Shown in pieces: positions 39,613 through 50,626 of a stretch of DNA of 64,000 nucleotides; the first letter of the stretch is position 1, and the number at the start of each line of letters is the position of its first letter. The position numbers were made by a program, and so were the translations under genes. Where the stretch lies: contig NZ_CAMPFU010000002.1 of the NCBI RefSeq assembly GCF_946848805.1, positions 642,501-706,500 of the forward strand, in the 5' to 3' direction. A model generated the notes under the pieces. The model was not told where the DNA came from. It did no database searches and saw only the letters and a program-made list of their open reading frames with translations. Source of the stretch: Deinococcus sp. Marseille-Q6407 (GTDB lineage Bacteria; Deinococcota; Deinococci; Deinococcales; Deinococcaceae).

Positions 39613-40167
39613 TCAGGAGCGGCCCCAGCCACCACCATTCTTCCCCCCACCACACCTCCAGTTGCTGCGGCGCAGCGCCGGCTCGGGTTCGGGCAACTCG
39701 TCTTTAACCTCTTCCAGCAGCCGGCGAATCACGTCGCTGGGATAGCCACGGCGGGTCAGCCAGGCGTAGGCGCTGGCGCGGGGGTTCTTCTTGCGAGCAA
39801 AGCCGGCCAGACGCCGCTGCAACTGCTCGCGGGCGTCGTCTTCCTCTGCATCCGGGTCGCGTTCCTGCAGGGTTTCCTGAATCAGGTCGTCGTCCAGCCC
39901 GCGCTGCTTGAGCTTTTGCCGCACCCGGTACTGACCTACGCCCCGGCGGCGCGCCTCGGCCTCGGCCACCACCTCGTCGCTCTGGTAGCCCAGTTCCTGC
40001 ACGCGGGCCAATACTTCGGCCACCAGTTCGGGATCGTCGCTGCGGCGCTCCAGGCGCTCCCGCAGTTCGGCTTCACTCAGCGCGCGGCGCGACAAGGCCT
40101 GAAAAGCGTAGGCCAGCAGCCGGTCGCGGGGCGACTGCAATTCGGCAGCAGCGGGGCGCTTGTTCAT
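39613..40167 (-). CDS. recX: RecA regulator RecX
   Basis: 184 aa, three-helix-repeat protein that binds RecA filaments and limits recombinase activity; in Deinococcus RecX has been linked to control of the oxidative and radiation response. Signatures: [71 protein letters not shown] and [19 protein letters not shown]. recA is not in the window. The ATG at 40167 has CAGACT seven bases upstream; the longer frame is not homologous. Confidence 0.9.
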   Translation of the reverse strand: MNKRPAAAELQSPRDRLLAYAFQALSRRALSEAELRERLERRSDDPELVAEVLARVQELGYQSDEVVAEAEARRRGVGQYRVRQKLKQRGLDDDLIQETLQERDPDAEEDDAREQLQRRLAGFARKKNPRASAYAWLTRRGYPSDVIRRLLEEVKDELPEPEPALRRSNWRCGGGKNGGGWGRS

Positions 40168-40174
40168 AACAACC

Positions 40175-40180
40175 AGTCTG
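40175..40180 (-). promoter_or_regulatory. -10 box CAGACT for recX
   Basis: Minus strand CAGACT, seven bases, ATG; the first base departs from the usual T. Confidence 0.4.
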
Positions 40181-40417
40181 CCGCTTGCTGCGCGGGGCTG
40201 CAAGCGCTATGCTGTGCCGGTTGCCTATCCAGTGGGTGGGCAGCGGGCTCGTAGCCGCCAGACAGGCCGGCCGGGCCCCGCGCTTAGGCTGCAGGTTTGA
40301 CCTATGCAAAGTTTTACTGCACACGGTCTCGCTGCACATAGCGCCGAGCGCTCGCGTTTCCCTGCCCTGGACGGCCGGGAGACCGCCCCGCAACAGCCGG
40401 GAGAAAGAGAGAACACC

Positions 40418-40699
40418 ATGGCATTACGTCACCCCTCCGCCCAGAAACGTCACCGTCAGAGCCTCAAGCGCCGTCTGCGCAACCGCTCCAAGAAGAGCAC
40501 CATCAAGACCTTCAGCAAGAAAGCCGTCGCCGCTGCCCAGGAAGGCGGAAACGTGGCCGAAATGCAGCAGAAGGCCGAGAGCCTGATCGACAAGGCCGCC
40601 AAGGGTTCGACCCTGCACAAGAACGCCGCGGCCCGCAGAAAGAGCCGTCTGGCCAAGGCCATCAACAAGGCCAAGGCTGCCGCCGAAACCCAGGCCTGA
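40418..40699 (+). CDS. rpsT: 30S ribosomal protein S20
   Basis: 93 aa, basic and all-helical, binding 16S rRNA near helix 44. [30 protein letters not shown] and [25 protein letters not shown] are the conserved N- and C-terminal parts. The ATG at 40418 is preceded by a GGGAGAAAGAG ribosome binding site; the frame continues upstream but the protein family begins here. S20 often represses its own translation, but no leader structure is evident to me. A terminator follows. Confidence 0.96.
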   Translation: MALRHPSAQKRHRQSLKRRLRNRSKKSTIKTFSKKAVAAAQEGGNVAEMQQKAESLIDKAAKGSTLHKNAAARRKSRLAKAINKAKAAAETQA

Positions 40700-40753
40700 G
40701 CCGCTGGGGGCTTCTTCCCCCACGCTCTACGGAACCGGCCCTGTGCCGGCCGC

Positions 40754-40781
40754 TCCCCCGCCCCGCGCGGGGGATTTTTTT
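40754..40781 (+). terminator. rpsT terminator
   Basis: CCCCCGC and GCGGGGG, then seven T after one A. Confidence 0.85.
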
Positions 40782-40819
40782 GGCCCGCTGCCGCCGCTCA
40801 CGTTTCAGCTTCCCTCTGC

Positions 40820-40825
40820 TACCCT
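40820..40825 (+). promoter_or_regulatory. -10 box TACCCT for deoD
   Basis: Six bases before the deoD ATG. Confidence 0.6.
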
Positions 40826-40831
40826 GGGGGC

Positions 40832-41542
40832 ATGAGTGTCCATTTGAGCGCCGAAAAAGGCCAGATTGCCGAAACCGTCCTGCTGCCAGGCGACCCCCTG
40901 CGGGCACAGTTCATCGCCGAGACGTTCCTGGACAACCCGGTGCAGCACAACACCGTGCGCGGCATGCTGGGCTTTACCGGCACCTACAAGGGCCGGCCCG
41001 TCAGCGTGCAGGGCACCGGCATGGGGATTCCCAGCGCCATGATCTACATCAACGAGCTGATTGAGTTCTACGGCTGCAAGAAGCTGATCCGGGTGGGCAG
41101 CTGCGGCAGCTATCAGGAACAGGTTCACATCCGTGACCTGGTGCTGGCTCAGGCTGCCTGCACCGATTCCAACATCAACAACCTGCGTTTCGGCACGGCC
41201 AGCTTCGCCCCGATTGCCGATTTCAGCCTGCTGCTGCGTGCCTACCAGATTGCCACCGAGCGCGGCTACACCACGCACGTGGGCAACATTCTCAGCAGTG
41301 ATACCTTCTACACCGACGATCCCAAGGAATACGAGCGTTGGGCCCGTTTCGGCGTGCTGGCGGTAGAAATGGAAGCGGCCGGCCTCTATACCCTGGCCGC
41401 CAAGTACGGCGTCAAGGCCCTGGGCATCATGACGGTCAGCGACCACCTGATTTCCAAGGAAGAAACCACTGCCGAGGAACGCCAACTGACCTTCAACCAG
41501 ATGATCGAAGTGGCGCTGGACGCCGCGCTGGACGTGGATTAA
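40832..41542 (+). CDS. deoD: Purine nucleoside phosphorylase, DeoD type
   Basis: 236 aa, hexameric type. It cleaves purine (deoxy)nucleosides with phosphate in salvage. Conserved parts: [20 protein letters not shown] (phosphate loop), [67 protein letters not shown] and the catalytic Asp in MTVSDHLIS. The GHLS-like histidine near the start that comes from the neighbouring subunit is HLSAEKG. Single gene with its own promoter and terminator. Confidence 0.95.
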   Translation: MSVHLSAEKGQIAETVLLPGDPLRAQFIAETFLDNPVQHNTVRGMLGFTGTYKGRPVSVQGTGMGIPSAMIYINELIEFYGCKKLIRVGSCGSYQEQVHIRDLVLAQAACTDSNINNLRFGTASFAPIADFSLLLRAYQIATERGYTTHVGNILSSDTFYTDDPKEYERWARFGVLAVEMEAAGLYTLAAKYGVKALGIMTVSDHLISKEETTAEERQLTFNQMIEVALDAALDVD

Positions 41543-41561
41543 CCCTCGGCAAAAAAAGAAG

Positions 41562-41586
41562 CGGGCCACACCGGGCCCGTTTTTTA
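41562..41586 (+). terminator. deoD terminator
   Basis: CGGGCC and GGCCCG around ACACCG, then TTTTTT; a run of A upstream may let it work for the convergent operon too. Confidence 0.8.
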
Positions 41587-41599
41587 TGGATTGTCCAGT

Positions 41600-41962
41600 T
41601 TATGGGCTACTCAGTAGCCAGTGCTGGGCAGCTTCGAGACCAGTGAACAGGCCGAAGGTACGGCCCCGATTCGTTTCGGCCATGAACTCTCGGAAGCGTT
41701 CGCCGGGCGCAACGTCAGGCAGTACAGCAGCCACCCGCAGCTGGTAATTGCTGAACTTCTGGAGCAGCTCGCCGGCCAGGCCACTGCTCAGATCAAAAAA
41801 AGCGGGCGGCAACAGCGCTCCGTCCAGCAAGAACAAGTCGCAGCCGTGCTCCCAGCTGAAGCCGACCAGTTCCAGCGCAGCCTCCCCCGAAGCGAGTTCT
41901 CCGGGTTGGCCGGTCACACTCAGATAAAGCCCGGCCGGGTGCTGAACAGGAGCCGCCTGCAC
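41600..41962 (-). CDS. DUF4180-like protein
   Basis: 120 aa from a GTG start four bases after the rsmB stop. The C-terminal part (FFDLSSGLAGELLQKFSNYQLRVAAVLPD, then FREFMAETNRGRTFGLFTGLEAAQHWL) follows the DUF4180 pattern, a small alpha/beta domain of unknown function. It is the last gene of the MFS-rsmB operon. Confidence 0.75.
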   Translation of the reverse strand: MQAAPVQHPAGLYLSVTGQPGELASGEAALELVGFSWEHGCDLFLLDGALLPPAFFDLSSGLAGELLQKFSNYQLRVAAVLPDVAPGERFREFMAETNRGRTFGLFTGLEAAQHWLLSSP

Positions 41963-41966
41963 AGCT

Positions 41967-43229
41967 TCAGGCCTGCCGGCGCAGACGAGCGATGTAAAAG
42001 CCGTCCAAGCCGTCCAGCGGCAAGGTCAGGGCGCCGATGGCCGCCGGCTGGGTGGGCACGCCCAGCTCGGGCAGGGGCTCAGCGCTGAAGTCGGGGTGGG
42101 CCTCCAGAAAAGCCTGCACCCGCTCGGTGCCTTCCTGGGGAAAGACCGAGCAGACCGAGTACACCAGCACACCACCGCGTTCGACCAGAGCGGCGGCGTT
42201 GTCCAGCAACTGCCGCTGCACCTCGGCCATTTCCTCTACGGCGGCTGGTGTCAGGCGGGTTTTGATTTCCGGGTGAGCCCGCAGGGTGCCGCTCCCACTG
42301 CAGGGGGCGTCCAGCAGCACCAACGGCGCCGGGGGCTCGTCCAGCGGGCGGGTCAGGTCATGGGTAACCAGCCGGGCGCGGGTGCCCAGGCGTTTCAGGT
42401 TGCTGCGGGCCGCCGCGTGTTTGTGCTCCTGCAGCTCCACGCTGGTCACATTGGCGCCGGCCAGCGCCAGCAGCGCCGCCTTGATTCCGGCGCCGCCGGC
42501 CAGGTCGTACACTTTCTGGCCTCGCACGTCGCCCAGCGCCGTGACCACCGCCGCGCTGGCAGGATTGACCGGCTGGGCCTGACCGGCCTGATAGGCAGCC
42601 GTCTGACGCAGCGGCCGGTCCAGCGCCACCTGATCTACTCCACCCACCGTGCGCTCAATCAGGCTGCCTTCCGTTTCCAGCAGGTCCGGACCCTGCTCGC
42701 CCAGTCGCAGCCATAGGGGCTGCGGTTCCAGCAGGCTGTCCATCACGGCCTCGGCCTGCTCGCCGTACACCCGGCGCAGCTCGCCGGCCAGCCACCCAGG
42801 CAGGGCGTAGCGGGCTTCGGGGCTCTGGTCGTCTTCGGGCGGAGCCTGTACCCGGCGCAGCACCGCATTGACCAGTCCAGGCGGGGCAAAGCGGGTTTCG
42901 CGGGCCAGGGTCACGTACTCGTTGACCACAGCGTGTTCAGCCGTGCCCAGATACAGTTTCTCGAAGGCGCCGGCCAGCAGTAGCGCCCGGGCTTTGGGGG
43001 CCGTTTTGCCGCGCAGCAGCGGCGAGAGTGAAAGCTCTAGGGCAGGCAGATACCGCAGGGTGCCATACACCACATGGGTCGCCAGCCCCGCGTCACGCGC
43101 CGGCAGTCGGGCCGATGATAGGGCCACGTCCAGCGCCGGCGCCGCGTAATTCTCGCCGTTCAGCACCCGGTGCAGCACCCGTACCGCCACAGCGCGGCCG
43201 GGGTTGGCCGCGGCGGCCGCTGGGCTCAC
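41967..43229 (-). CDS. rsmB: 16S rRNA (cytosine-967-C5) methyltransferase RsmB
   Basis: 420 aa. An N-terminal NusB-like RNA-binding domain (about 10-135, [32 protein letters not shown]) is followed by the SAM-dependent RsmF/Nop2 fold. That part has [19 protein letters not shown] (usually AGPGGK; the Lys is kept), [21 protein letters not shown] with the first catalytic Cys, and [12 protein letters not shown] with the second, a variant of the usual TCS-x-x-PEEN. The GTG start overlaps the MFS gene by four bases. C967 (E. coli numbering) methylation tunes initiation. Confidence 0.9.
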   Translation of the reverse strand: MSPAAAAANPGRAVAVRVLHRVLNGENYAAPALDVALSSARLPARDAGLATHVVYGTLRYLPALELSLSPLLRGKTAPKARALLLAGAFEKLYLGTAEHAVVNEYVTLARETRFAPPGLVNAVLRRVQAPPEDDQSPEARYALPGWLAGELRRVYGEQAEAVMDSLLEPQPLWLRLGEQGPDLLETEGSLIERTVGGVDQVALDRPLRQTAAYQAGQAQPVNPASAAVVTALGDVRGQKVYDLAGGAGIKAALLALAGANVTSVELQEHKHAAARSNLKRLGTRARLVTHDLTRPLDEPPAPLVLLDAPCSGSGTLRAHPEIKTRLTPAAVEEMAEVQRQLLDNAAALVERGGVLVYSVCSVFPQEGTERVQAFLEAHPDFSAEPLPELGVPTQPAAIGALTLPLDGLDGFYIARLRRQA

Positions 43230-44491
43230 GCGCCGGCTCCCGCTTCAGGCTGCGGCTGCACGTTGTTGGGGAAGGGCGGGCGGGCGATCAGGGTGTAGAT
43301 CAGCAGCAACAGCAGCAGCGCCTCACCAAAGTAGTAGGGGGCACCCCAGGCCACTTTTTGATACAGCGCCGTGCCGATCAAGGGGCCCGACATACGGCCC
43401 AGCGCCAGCGCACTGGAGTTGAGACCGGCCACTGCGCCCTGGTTGTCGCGGCCCACGCTCAGCGACAGCGCCGTGCTGAGGCTGGGGCCCAGCACCGCCG
43501 AGCCGATGCCCAGCAGGCTGAGGGCCAGGGTGGTGGGCCAGAAGCTGCGGGTCTGCGGAATCAGGGCCATGCCGATGCCCATGATCAGGATGCCGACAGG
43601 AATCAGGGTGGAGAGTGGCACGGTCTTGCCCAGGCGGCGCATCGCTCCGCCCTGCACACCGGCCGACACCACCCCGAAAATACCCAGCATCATGCCCACC
43701 GTCTGAGCAGTGCGCTGAGGGTCAAGGCCCTGGGTATCGCCCACGAAGAAGGCGATGGTCTGTTCCATGCTGACGCTCGCCATGGTGAATACGGCGCTGA
43801 TCGCCAGGAAAGCCAGAACACCGTTGCGGCGCAGCACCGCGCCGCGGTCCACAGCCTGATGCTCCTCACCTTCGCCGCGTACCCGGGTTTCCGGCACCAG
43901 AAAGTAAGCGGCAATGGCGGTCAGCAGGCCCAAGCCAGCGCTGAAGTACACCGGGGCGACCAGCCCGAACTGAGAGAGTACCCCACCCAGTGCCGGGCCG
44001 AACACCACGCCCAGACCGAAAGCGGCGCCAATCAATCCCATCGCACCGGCGCGGTCAGCTTCGGTGGTCAGGTCGGCCATCATGGCCTGAGCAGTAGGCA
44101 GCGTGGCGCTAGACAGCATGCCGCCCAGCACGCGAGAAGCCACCAGCAGGCCGAACAGCAGGGTGCCGCTCAGGGCGCCGTTCAGGCCCATCTGCGCAAA
44201 CACACCGAACAGCCCGAACGAGAGGGCAAAGCCCACCAGCCCCATCAGCAGCGCCGGCTTGCGGCCCACCTTCTCGGAGCGGGCGCCCCAGACAGGTGAG
44301 AAAACCAGCTGCATCAGCGAGTAGGCAGTCGAAAACCAGCCGGCCTGTACCGGCGTAAGGTCCAGCTGCAAGCTGAGCGGCCCGATGATGGGAAACAGGA
44401 CACTGAGGCCCAGCATGGCCGTGAAGATGGTGAAGAACAGGATGATTTTCGCCCGTTTGGTGGTCTCGGGCGAGGGAGTAGACGCGGTCAT
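43226..44491 (-). CDS. MFS transporter
   Basis: 421 aa with about 12 hydrophobic helices. The loop 2-3 motif is [16 protein letters not shown] (major facilitator motif A) and [22 protein letters not shown] gives the TM4-5 region, typical of the drug:H+ antiporter DHA1 family. The substrate is unknown. The start at 44491 has TACACT seven bases before it; a longer frame exists but lacks a membrane-protein pattern. It heads an operon with rsmB and the DUF4180 gene. Confidence 0.88.
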   Translation of the reverse strand: MTASTPSPETTKRAKIILFFTIFTAMLGLSVLFPIIGPLSLQLDLTPVQAGWFSTAYSLMQLVFSPVWGARSEKVGRKPALLMGLVGFALSFGLFGVFAQMGLNGALSGTLLFGLLVASRVLGGMLSSATLPTAQAMMADLTTEADRAGAMGLIGAAFGLGVVFGPALGGVLSQFGLVAPVYFSAGLGLLTAIAAYFLVPETRVRGEGEEHQAVDRGAVLRRNGVLAFLAISAVFTMASVSMEQTIAFFVGDTQGLDPQRTAQTVGMMLGIFGVVSAGVQGGAMRRLGKTVPLSTLIPVGILIMGIGMALIPQTRSFWPTTLALSLLGIGSAVLGPSLSTALSLSVGRDNQGAVAGLNSSALALGRMSGPLIGTALYQKVAWGAPYYFGEALLLLLLIYTLIARPPFPNNVQPQPEAGAGA

Positions 44492-44498
44492 AGCAGCA

Positions 44499-44504
44499 AG
44501 TGTA
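44499..44504 (-). promoter_or_regulatory. -10 box TACACT for the MFS-rsmB-DUF4180 operon
   Basis: Minus strand TACACT, seven bases, ATG. Confidence 0.6.
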
Positions 44505-44632
44505 GCACCGCAACTGACCGATCGGTTAGCTGCCTTTATGTGCAGCCAGCGTGGGCACAAAGCGGGCACGAGAGTGCAAAGGTTAGGCCGCCCCCGAGGG
44601 AAGCGGCCCAGAACTCTGAGACGAAGGAAAAC

Positions 44633-46528
44633 TCAGGAATGGGTAACGGGCGCAGGCGCCGGAACCTGCAACTCGTCCAGCACCCGGGCAATTCCGGCGG
44701 CGTCAATGCCGGCACGGGCATAGACGCTTTCGGGCTTGGCATGATCCTGAAAGTGGTCGGGAATGCCCAGCACCCGTACCGGCACGCTGAGGCCCCAGCG
44801 GCTCAGGGTTTCCAGCACCGCACTGCCGAAGCCGCCGGCCACCGTGTTGTCCTCCACCGTGACGATGGCCCGGGCCGAGGAAGCGATCTGGCGCAGCATG
44901 AATTCATCCAGCGGCTTGACGAAGCGGGCATTCACCACGCCCACGCCGGGGCGGTCCCCAGCGGCAGCCAGGGCGTCGGCCAGCGGCTTGCCTGTGGCCA
45001 GAATCACCACATCGTCGCCGGCTTTCAGCCGCTCCCAGGTGCCCCACTCGATGCTGGGCCATTCCCCAGCCGGCACCTGATCGGTGTTGCCACGCGGGTA
45101 GCGAATTGCCACCGGGCCGCCCACCTGCGCCGCGCCTTTCAGCATGGCCCGCAGCTCGCGGGTGTCGCGGGGCAGAGCAATCTGCACATTGGGGATAGAA
45201 CGCAGGAAGCTCAGGTCGAACACGCCGTTGTGGGTGGCGCCGTCCGCGCCCACGATGCCGCCACGGTCCACCGCAAAAATCACGTTGAGGTTCTCGATCG
45301 CCACGTCATGCAGCACCTGATCGTAAGCCCGCTGCAAAAAAGTGGAATAAATCGCCACGATGGGTTTCATGCCCTGCAGAGCCATGCCGGCGGCGGCGGT
45401 CACGGCCACGTCTTCCGCAATGCCCACATCCACATAGCGGTCCGGGTGGGCCTGGCTGTAGCGCACCAAGCCGCTGCCCTCGCGCATGGCCGGCGTGATC
45501 ACGTAGACGCCCGGGTCCTCATTGGCCCACTCGGTCACGGCGTCGCCAAAGGCGCTGCTCCAGCTGTAGGCGTTGGACGGGGTAAACTCGCCGGTGGCCG
45601 GGTCGAACTTGGCCGGGCCGTGCCACTTGATGGGATCTTCCTCGGCGTAGCTGAGGCCTTTGCCCTTGCGGGTCACCACGTGCAGGATGGTGGGGCCGTC
45701 CAGCTCCTTGAGCTTTTCCAGCAGCCAGACCAGCTCGGTCACGTTGTGGCCGTCGACCGGTCCCACATACCGCAGGCCCATCGCTGCAAAAGGATTGACA
45801 CTGGCCGGGTCGAAAAAGTGCCGGGTAGAGTGCTTGGCGCGGCTCATGATGTCGGCCAGTGGCTTGCTGACGGCCTTGACCGCCTTGCGGCCCACATCCT
45901 CGCCCTCGCGGATCAGGGGATGCACCTGCAGGCTGCGCATAAACCGGTTGATGCCGCCCACGTTCTCCGAGATGCTCATCTCGTTGTCGTTGAGAATGAT
46001 CAGCATCCGTGGGTTCAGGTCACCGATGGTATTGAGCGCGGCCAGGGCCATGCCGCCGGTCAGGGCACCGTCACCGATCACGGCGGCCACCTCGAAGTCC
46101 TCACCGCGGGCGTCACGGGCCAGGGCCATGCCCAGCGCATTGGCAAGGCTGGTGGAGGCATGCCCCACCGTGATGGCATCGTGCTCGCTTTCGGACACCC
46201 GGGTAAAGCCGCTCAGGCCGCCTTCTTGCTTAACGGTGCTCATCTGGTCCCGGCGGCCGGTCAGCATCTTGTGGGCGTAAGCCTGGTGGCCCACGTCGAA
46301 CAGAATGCGGTCACGTGGCGAGTTCAGCACGTAGTGCAGCGCCACGATCACGTCGGTGGCGCCCAGGCTGGAAGCCAGGTGTAGGCCGCCCACCGAGCAG
46401 ACCCGCACGATTTCCCCCCGCAGCTCGGCACTGAGGGCCGGCAGCTGACTGCGGGAAAGCTTTTTAAGATCGTCCGGTCCCTGAATCTGATCCAGCAGCG
46501 GCGTGCTGGACGGAGCAGCGCCGGTCAT
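44633..46528 (-). CDS. dxs: 1-deoxy-D-xylulose-5-phosphate synthase
   Basis: 631 aa thiamine-diphosphate enzyme that condenses pyruvate and glyceraldehyde 3-phosphate, the first step of the MEP isoprenoid pathway that also feeds carotenoids such as deinoxanthin. Signatures: [18 protein letters not shown], the ThDP motif [20 protein letters not shown] with [22 protein letters not shown], and the transketolase pyrimidine part [16 protein letters not shown]. The ATG overlaps the lipoprotein gene by four bases, so both are on one mRNA. Confidence 0.96.
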   Translation of the reverse strand: MTGAAPSSTPLLDQIQGPDDLKKLSRSQLPALSAELRGEIVRVCSVGGLHLASSLGATDVIVALHYVLNSPRDRILFDVGHQAYAHKMLTGRRDQMSTVKQEGGLSGFTRVSESEHDAITVGHASTSLANALGMALARDARGEDFEVAAVIGDGALTGGMALAALNTIGDLNPRMLIILNDNEMSISENVGGINRFMRSLQVHPLIREGEDVGRKAVKAVSKPLADIMSRAKHSTRHFFDPASVNPFAAMGLRYVGPVDGHNVTELVWLLEKLKELDGPTILHVVTRKGKGLSYAEEDPIKWHGPAKFDPATGEFTPSNAYSWSSAFGDAVTEWANEDPGVYVITPAMREGSGLVRYSQAHPDRYVDVGIAEDVAVTAAAGMALQGMKPIVAIYSTFLQRAYDQVLHDVAIENLNVIFAVDRGGIVGADGATHNGVFDLSFLRSIPNVQIALPRDTRELRAMLKGAAQVGGPVAIRYPRGNTDQVPAGEWPSIEWGTWERLKAGDDVVILATGKPLADALAAAGDRPGVGVVNARFVKPLDEFMLRQIASSARAIVTVEDNTVAGGFGSAVLETLSRWGLSVPVRVLGIPDHFQDHAKPESVYARAGIDAAGIARVLDELQVPAPAPVTHS

Positions 46529-47214
46529 GGCTGAACCTTTGGCCGGGCGTAATTCTGGCCAGTCAGCAGCAGATCTTCATAGGTGCGGACCTCGCCGATA
46601 TAGGGCGCGTAGTACAGCTGCTGCACCGCTGGGAAGAGGCCTCCCAGGTCGTCGGACACCCGCCGGGTAATCACGAAGACGTCATAGGTGCCGCCCGGCA
46701 CAGTGATCTGGCGGCGGTCCTGAATGTCGTAGCGGTAATTCAGAGTTCCGCTGCGAACCAGTCGGTCTTTCTCAGTGTCCATTACGCTGACGCGGGTGGT
46801 GCCCTGCCAGGCGGCGCCAACCCGTAGGTCACCGGAGGCAGGCAACTCCTGCCAGGCCGGTTCCAGGTTGACCAGCACGCCGGGCTTGGTAAAGCCCAGC
46901 AGCCGCACGCCGTCGTTGCTGGCCTGACGGTACCAGGTCTGCTCGGCGCCGCGCCCGGTCAGCGAAAAAGCGCTGACGGTCTGGCCCTTGAAAATGGTGG
47001 GCCCCAGCGAACGCAGCACATACGGCGTGCGGTCGGCCGGCTCGCCCTGCGGCAGATAGGTCCAGGCCAGCCCCGGCTGCGAGGGGTAGAACGACACCCG
47101 GTCCAGGCTGGACGTGGCCCGGACCTCAGGCGCGGCGGCCGTCTGCGACGGAGCGCAGGCCACCAGACTGCCGCCCAGCAGCGCCAGCCCCAGCAAAGTG
47201 GTGAAACGAGTCAT
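46525..47214 (-). CDS. Lipoprotein, unknown
   Basis: 229 aa. The lipoprotein signal ends with lipobox LVAC (Cys about residue 20), and the mature part is beta-rich with no domain I recognise ([55 protein letters not shown]). The closing segment with [10 protein letters not shown] resembles secreted proteins that measure or bind something at the surface, but that is weak. It is co-transcribed with dxs. Confidence 0.8.
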   Translation of the reverse strand: MTRFTTLLGLALLGGSLVACAPSQTAAAPEVRATSSLDRVSFYPSQPGLAWTYLPQGEPADRTPYVLRSLGPTIFKGQTVSAFSLTGRGAEQTWYRQASNDGVRLLGFTKPGVLVNLEPAWQELPASGDLRVGAAWQGTTRVSVMDTEKDRLVRSGTLNYRYDIQDRRQITVPGGTYDVFVITRRVSDDLGGLFPAVQQLYYAPYIGEVRTYEDLLLTGQNYARPKVQP

Positions 47215-47221
47215 GACCCCT

Positions 47222-47227
47222 AGGGTA
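47222..47227 (-). promoter_or_regulatory. -10 box TACCCT for the lipoprotein-dxs operon
   Basis: Minus strand TACCCT, seven bases, ATG. Confidence 0.6.
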
Positions 47228-47331
47228 AATCATTCCCGCCGCCCGTACCGTGGCCCGGGGTCCCAGGCGCCGGCATTTCCCCACATCTCTAAAGGCCGCC
47301 AGAAGGAGACAAGCAAAGACAGAGAGGCCAG

Positions 47332-47365
47332 CAAAAAAGGCAGAAGTGCCGCAGCACCTCTGCTC
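47332..47365 (-). terminator. pspA terminator
   Basis: GCAGAGGTGC and GCACTTCTGC, then CTTTTTTG on the minus strand. Confidence 0.75.
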
Positions 47366-47428
47366 TTTTCTGTTCAGCCGGTCTCCCTGGCCCGGCCACA
47401 CTGGGCCAAAACCGGGAGGAAGCTGACC

Positions 47429-48103
<675 letters not shown>

Positions 48104-48247
48104 GGTTAATCCTCCTTGCACCTACTATTACGCAGGCTGCCGCCCCAGGGTTCCTGTCGCAAGACGCGACTAATCCGATATGAAGGCCCGGTCAAAACGG
48201 CACTCATGGTCAGGCAGTGCCGATAGCGGCCTTCCTCACGGTCAGGG

Positions 48248-49123
48248 TCAGAGGCGGCGCGGCGACGTGCCCACGCTGCTGTTTCCACATGCTACCGTCA
48301 GCGCACCCTCGGTCGGAGACAGGACACAGCCGATGCTCCTCAGCACACTGACTGGGATATACAGCTGGCCGCCCTGCTGCTGGAGCGCTGCCGGGAGGGA
48401 GGCGGTTTTGCCGCCCTGGATAAGCTGGCGCTCGCCAGTATTCAGGCTGGCCGGCTGGCCGCCCTGCGGCGTGAGGCGGTAGGTCCGCTCACCCAAGCGC
48501 TCCACCCGCACCACGCCGATCAGGTCGGCGGGCGTCAGATACAGGTCCACCTCGGCCGGGGTAGACGGCACAGGGGCGGCGGCAGCTACAGGCCAGGGGC
48601 GGCCCAGCACCAGCAACTGGTCTCCCCCACCGAGATCCAGCAGACTGAGGGCCTGATCCTCAGAGGGCCGCTCAGGTGCAGCGATCTGAGTAGGTGCAGC
48701 CAGCTGGAGTGGCAGGCTCTGTACTGGGCCACGGGTTTGCCAGGAGCCCCGCGCCCGGCCGCACAGCTGGGCGGCCAACCGGGTCTGCAGGGCCGCGCTT
48801 TCGCCGCGAACATACAGGCAGATGGCCTGGGCCGGCAGCTCCAGCGAGGGCGGGCAGCGGTAAAAGCGGCCACCTACAGTGCCGCTCAGCTCCACTGCCA
48901 AGCGGCTCAGGGCCGGGTCCGGCAAGGCCAGCGCGGCGCGCGGCGGCGTTTTCGGCTGGGCCTGAGTTGACTGAGACAGGGCGGGCTGAGACTGGGCCGC
49001 CGCCGGCTGAGGAAGCGTCTGAGCAGCCGCAGGCAGGGACGGGGTCAGAGACAGCGCGCCGAGCAGGCCCAGCAGGGCCGGGCGGCCGGTCCGCTGCGCC
49101 GTCCGCAAAAGCAGAGGGGTCAT
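48248..49123 (-). CDS. Secreted protein with C-terminal stalk-like domain, unknown
   Basis: 291 aa. A signal peptide (about 1-34, ending PAAAQ) and a Gln/Pro/Ala-rich linker are followed by a middle region with four cysteines (YRCPPSL, AICLYV, QLCGRA and later GCVLSP). A C-terminal segment (about 215-280, ERQLIQGGKTASLPAALQQQGGQLYIPVSVL) has the pattern of the copper amine oxidase N-terminal-like (stalk) domain common in Deinococcus surface proteins. Function unknown. TAGACT is six bases upstream of the ATG. Confidence 0.75.
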   Translation of the reverse strand: MTPLLLRTAQRTGRPALLGLLGALSLTPSLPAAAQTLPQPAAAQSQPALSQSTQAQPKTPPRAALALPDPALSRLAVELSGTVGGRFYRCPPSLELPAQAICLYVRGESAALQTRLAAQLCGRARGSWQTRGPVQSLPLQLAAPTQIAAPERPSEDQALSLLDLGGGDQLLVLGRPWPVAAAAPVPSTPAEVDLYLTPADLIGVVRVERLGERTYRLTPQGGQPASLNTGERQLIQGGKTASLPAALQQQGGQLYIPVSVLRSIGCVLSPTEGALTVACGNSSVGTSPRRL

Positions 49124-49129
49124 GCCCGC

Positions 49130-49135
49130 AGTCTA
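49130..49135 (-). promoter_or_regulatory. -10 box TAGACT for the 48248-49123 gene
   Basis: Minus strand TAGACT, six bases, ATG. Confidence 0.6.
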
Positions 49136-49151
49136 GAGGACGGGAACTGTA

Positions 49152-49194
49152 GAAAGGAGAACGCCCGGCCATCCCGCTCAGGCGTGTGGCCGGG
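49152..49194 (-). terminator. Terminator of the Ig-like/dockerin operon
   Basis: CCCGGCCA and TGGCCGGG around 15 bases, followed on the minus strand by CGTTCTCCTTTCT; the T tract is broken. Confidence 0.5.
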
Positions 49195-49211
49195 AGAGGG
49201 TACCGGTGCCC

Positions 49212-49736
49212 TCAGGGCAGGCGGTACTGCTCGGCAAAGAGGCGGATATCGGTGTCATCCACCTGGCGGTCTCCGTTCAGGTCACCCCGGCCACTGCTGC
49301 CCAGGTTATTCATCAGCAGGGCCAAGTCGGTCAGGTCAACGACGCCGTCACCGTTCAGGTCGGCACCGCTGAAGCGCAGCCGGGCAGCATCCGGCGTCCA
49401 GGCGTCCAGCTCGAATTCCTGGGCCAGCGCCTGCCGGACCGCTTCGTTCAGCGGCAGCGGGCCCTGAGGATTGATCTCGATGCGCCGCTGCTCACCGCGC
49501 CCCACGGTGCGGACCGCCTCATCGGGGTTGAAGGGCACGCCGCTCTGGCTGCCCAGGGACAGCTGCGGGCCACTGCGGGTCACCAGCCGCAGCGGCAGGC
49601 CGGGAGTAGACAGCTCAGCCAGCGCCTGCTGCACAGCGCGGGTCAGCGGCTCGCCCTGGGGACGCAGGTTCAGGTCAGCCGCCGAGGCGCCGCCGCCAAG
49701 GCCCAGGGCTGCCAGCAACAAAGCCGACCGCCTCAC
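49212..49736 (-). CDS. Secreted dockerin-domain protein
   Basis: 174 aa. A signal peptide (1-19) and a beta-rich middle region (about 20-118) precede a C-terminal type I dockerin (about 124-174). That has two calcium loops, DLNGDGVVDLTD and DLNGDRQVDDTD, each with ligands at positions 1, 3, 5, 9 and 12, and helices ALLMNNLG and IRLFAEQYRL. Dockerins bind cohesin domains. The GTG start overlaps the upstream gene by four bases. It is the last gene of the operon whose first gene encodes a lipoprotein with a possible cohesin-like domain. Confidence 0.85.
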   Translation of the reverse strand: MRRSALLLAALGLGGGASAADLNLRPQGEPLTRAVQQALAELSTPGLPLRLVTRSGPQLSLGSQSGVPFNPDEAVRTVGRGEQRRIEINPQGPLPLNEAVRQALAQEFELDAWTPDAARLRFSGADLNGDGVVDLTDLALLMNNLGSSGRGDLNGDRQVDDTDIRLFAEQYRLP

Positions 49737-50626
49737 TGGCCGCCTCCCCTAGGGTTCTGGCTGTTCTGAGTCGGGCTGTTCTGAGTTGGACTGTTCTGGA
49801 TCTGACTGTTCTGGGCCGGGCTGCCCTGGCCGCTGCGGGCGCGCAACAGCCGGGCGCGGAACTCGTCGGTGCTGATCTGGGCGGTGGCCGCCGGGGTGGT
49901 CTGGGACGTCTGTTCGGGGGCCTGAGGCTGCGCCTGAACTGTCCCTGAGGTCTGGGCCGTTCCCGGTGCCGTGGCCGCACTGGGCAGGCCGGGCAGCTGG
50001 GATAAGTCGCCCGAAGGGTCGGCCGCCGGAGGAGCATCGGGAGAGTCGTCGGCGGGTGGCGGGAGCGTGCCCGGACGCGCGGCATCGGACTGTGGAGCGC
50101 CCGCAGCCGGAGCGGCGGGTGGCGTAGGCAGTTGTGGCTGAGGCAACAGCGGAGTGGTTGTAGGCGGAACAGCAGCCGCGCCCGAGGACGTTGCTGGCTG
50201 CCCCTCAGCGGCAGGTAGGGCCACGTTGCCGTTCACCACCGGATAATAGCCCTGGTTGTAGCCCACCAGCGGGCTATCCAGCCGAGCCGCGTAGAGCAGG
50301 AAAAAAGCATCCTGGCCGGTGCGCCACTCGGGCAGGTCGCCGGCTTCGGACCAGACATACAGCGCGGGCTGTCCGGCGTGTGGCGGCAGCCGGCCGGCAT
50401 CTCCCGCCACCGTCTCGGTCAGCGTCAGTGGGTAGACCCGCCAGCTGACCGCCCCCTCGGTCACGGTCTGGGGGGCGCCCAGCGAGCCGCGCACAATCAG
50501 GTCGGCGCGGCGGGCCTGCTGCTCCAGGCTCAGCCGGGGAGCCACGGCCGCCGAGGCCACGCCGGCACTCAGACCCAGTGCGATCAGGCCCAGGGCCAAA
50601 CGCTGCTGCGAGAAGGCGCGCGTCAT
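49733..50626 (-). CDS. Secreted protein with Pro/Ala-rich tail, middle gene of the operon
   Basis: 297 aa. A signal peptide (1-26) precedes a folded part of about 115 residues (RLSLEQQARRADLIVRGSL, VSWRVYPLTLTETVAGDAG, LYVWSEAGDLPEWRTGQDAFFLLYAAR, YYPVVNGNVALP). The rest is Pro/Ala/Gln-rich, and the tail has short repeats of QNSPT/QNSQ type (DNA 49757-49816). I do not recognise a family. Overlaps of four bases on both sides tie it to the Ig-like lipoprotein and the dockerin protein. Confidence 0.75.
   Translation of the reverse strand: MTRAFSQQRLALGLIALGLSAGVASAAVAPRLSLEQQARRADLIVRGSLGAPQTVTEGAVSWRVYPLTLTETVAGDAGRLPPHAGQPALYVWSEAGDLPEWRTGQDAFFLLYAARLDSPLVGYNQGYYPVVNGNVALPAAEGQPATSSGAAAVPPTTTPLLPQPQLPTPPAAPAAGAPQSDAARPGTLPPPADDSPDAPPAADPSGDLSQLPGLPSAATAPGTAQTSGTVQAQPQAPEQTSQTTPAATAQISTDEFRARLLRARSGQGSPAQNSQIQNSPTQNSPTQNSQNPRGGGQ
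49757..49816 (-). repeat. Short tandem repeat in the tail of the 49733-50626 gene
   Basis: Five to six imperfect copies of a unit around ACTGTTCTG (as read on the plus strand), encoding the QNS repeats. Confidence 0.7.

Noticed and set aside
44589..44613. dxs terminator
   Set aside because: GGCCGC/GCGGCC can pair on the minus strand but lacks a T tract; too weak to list.
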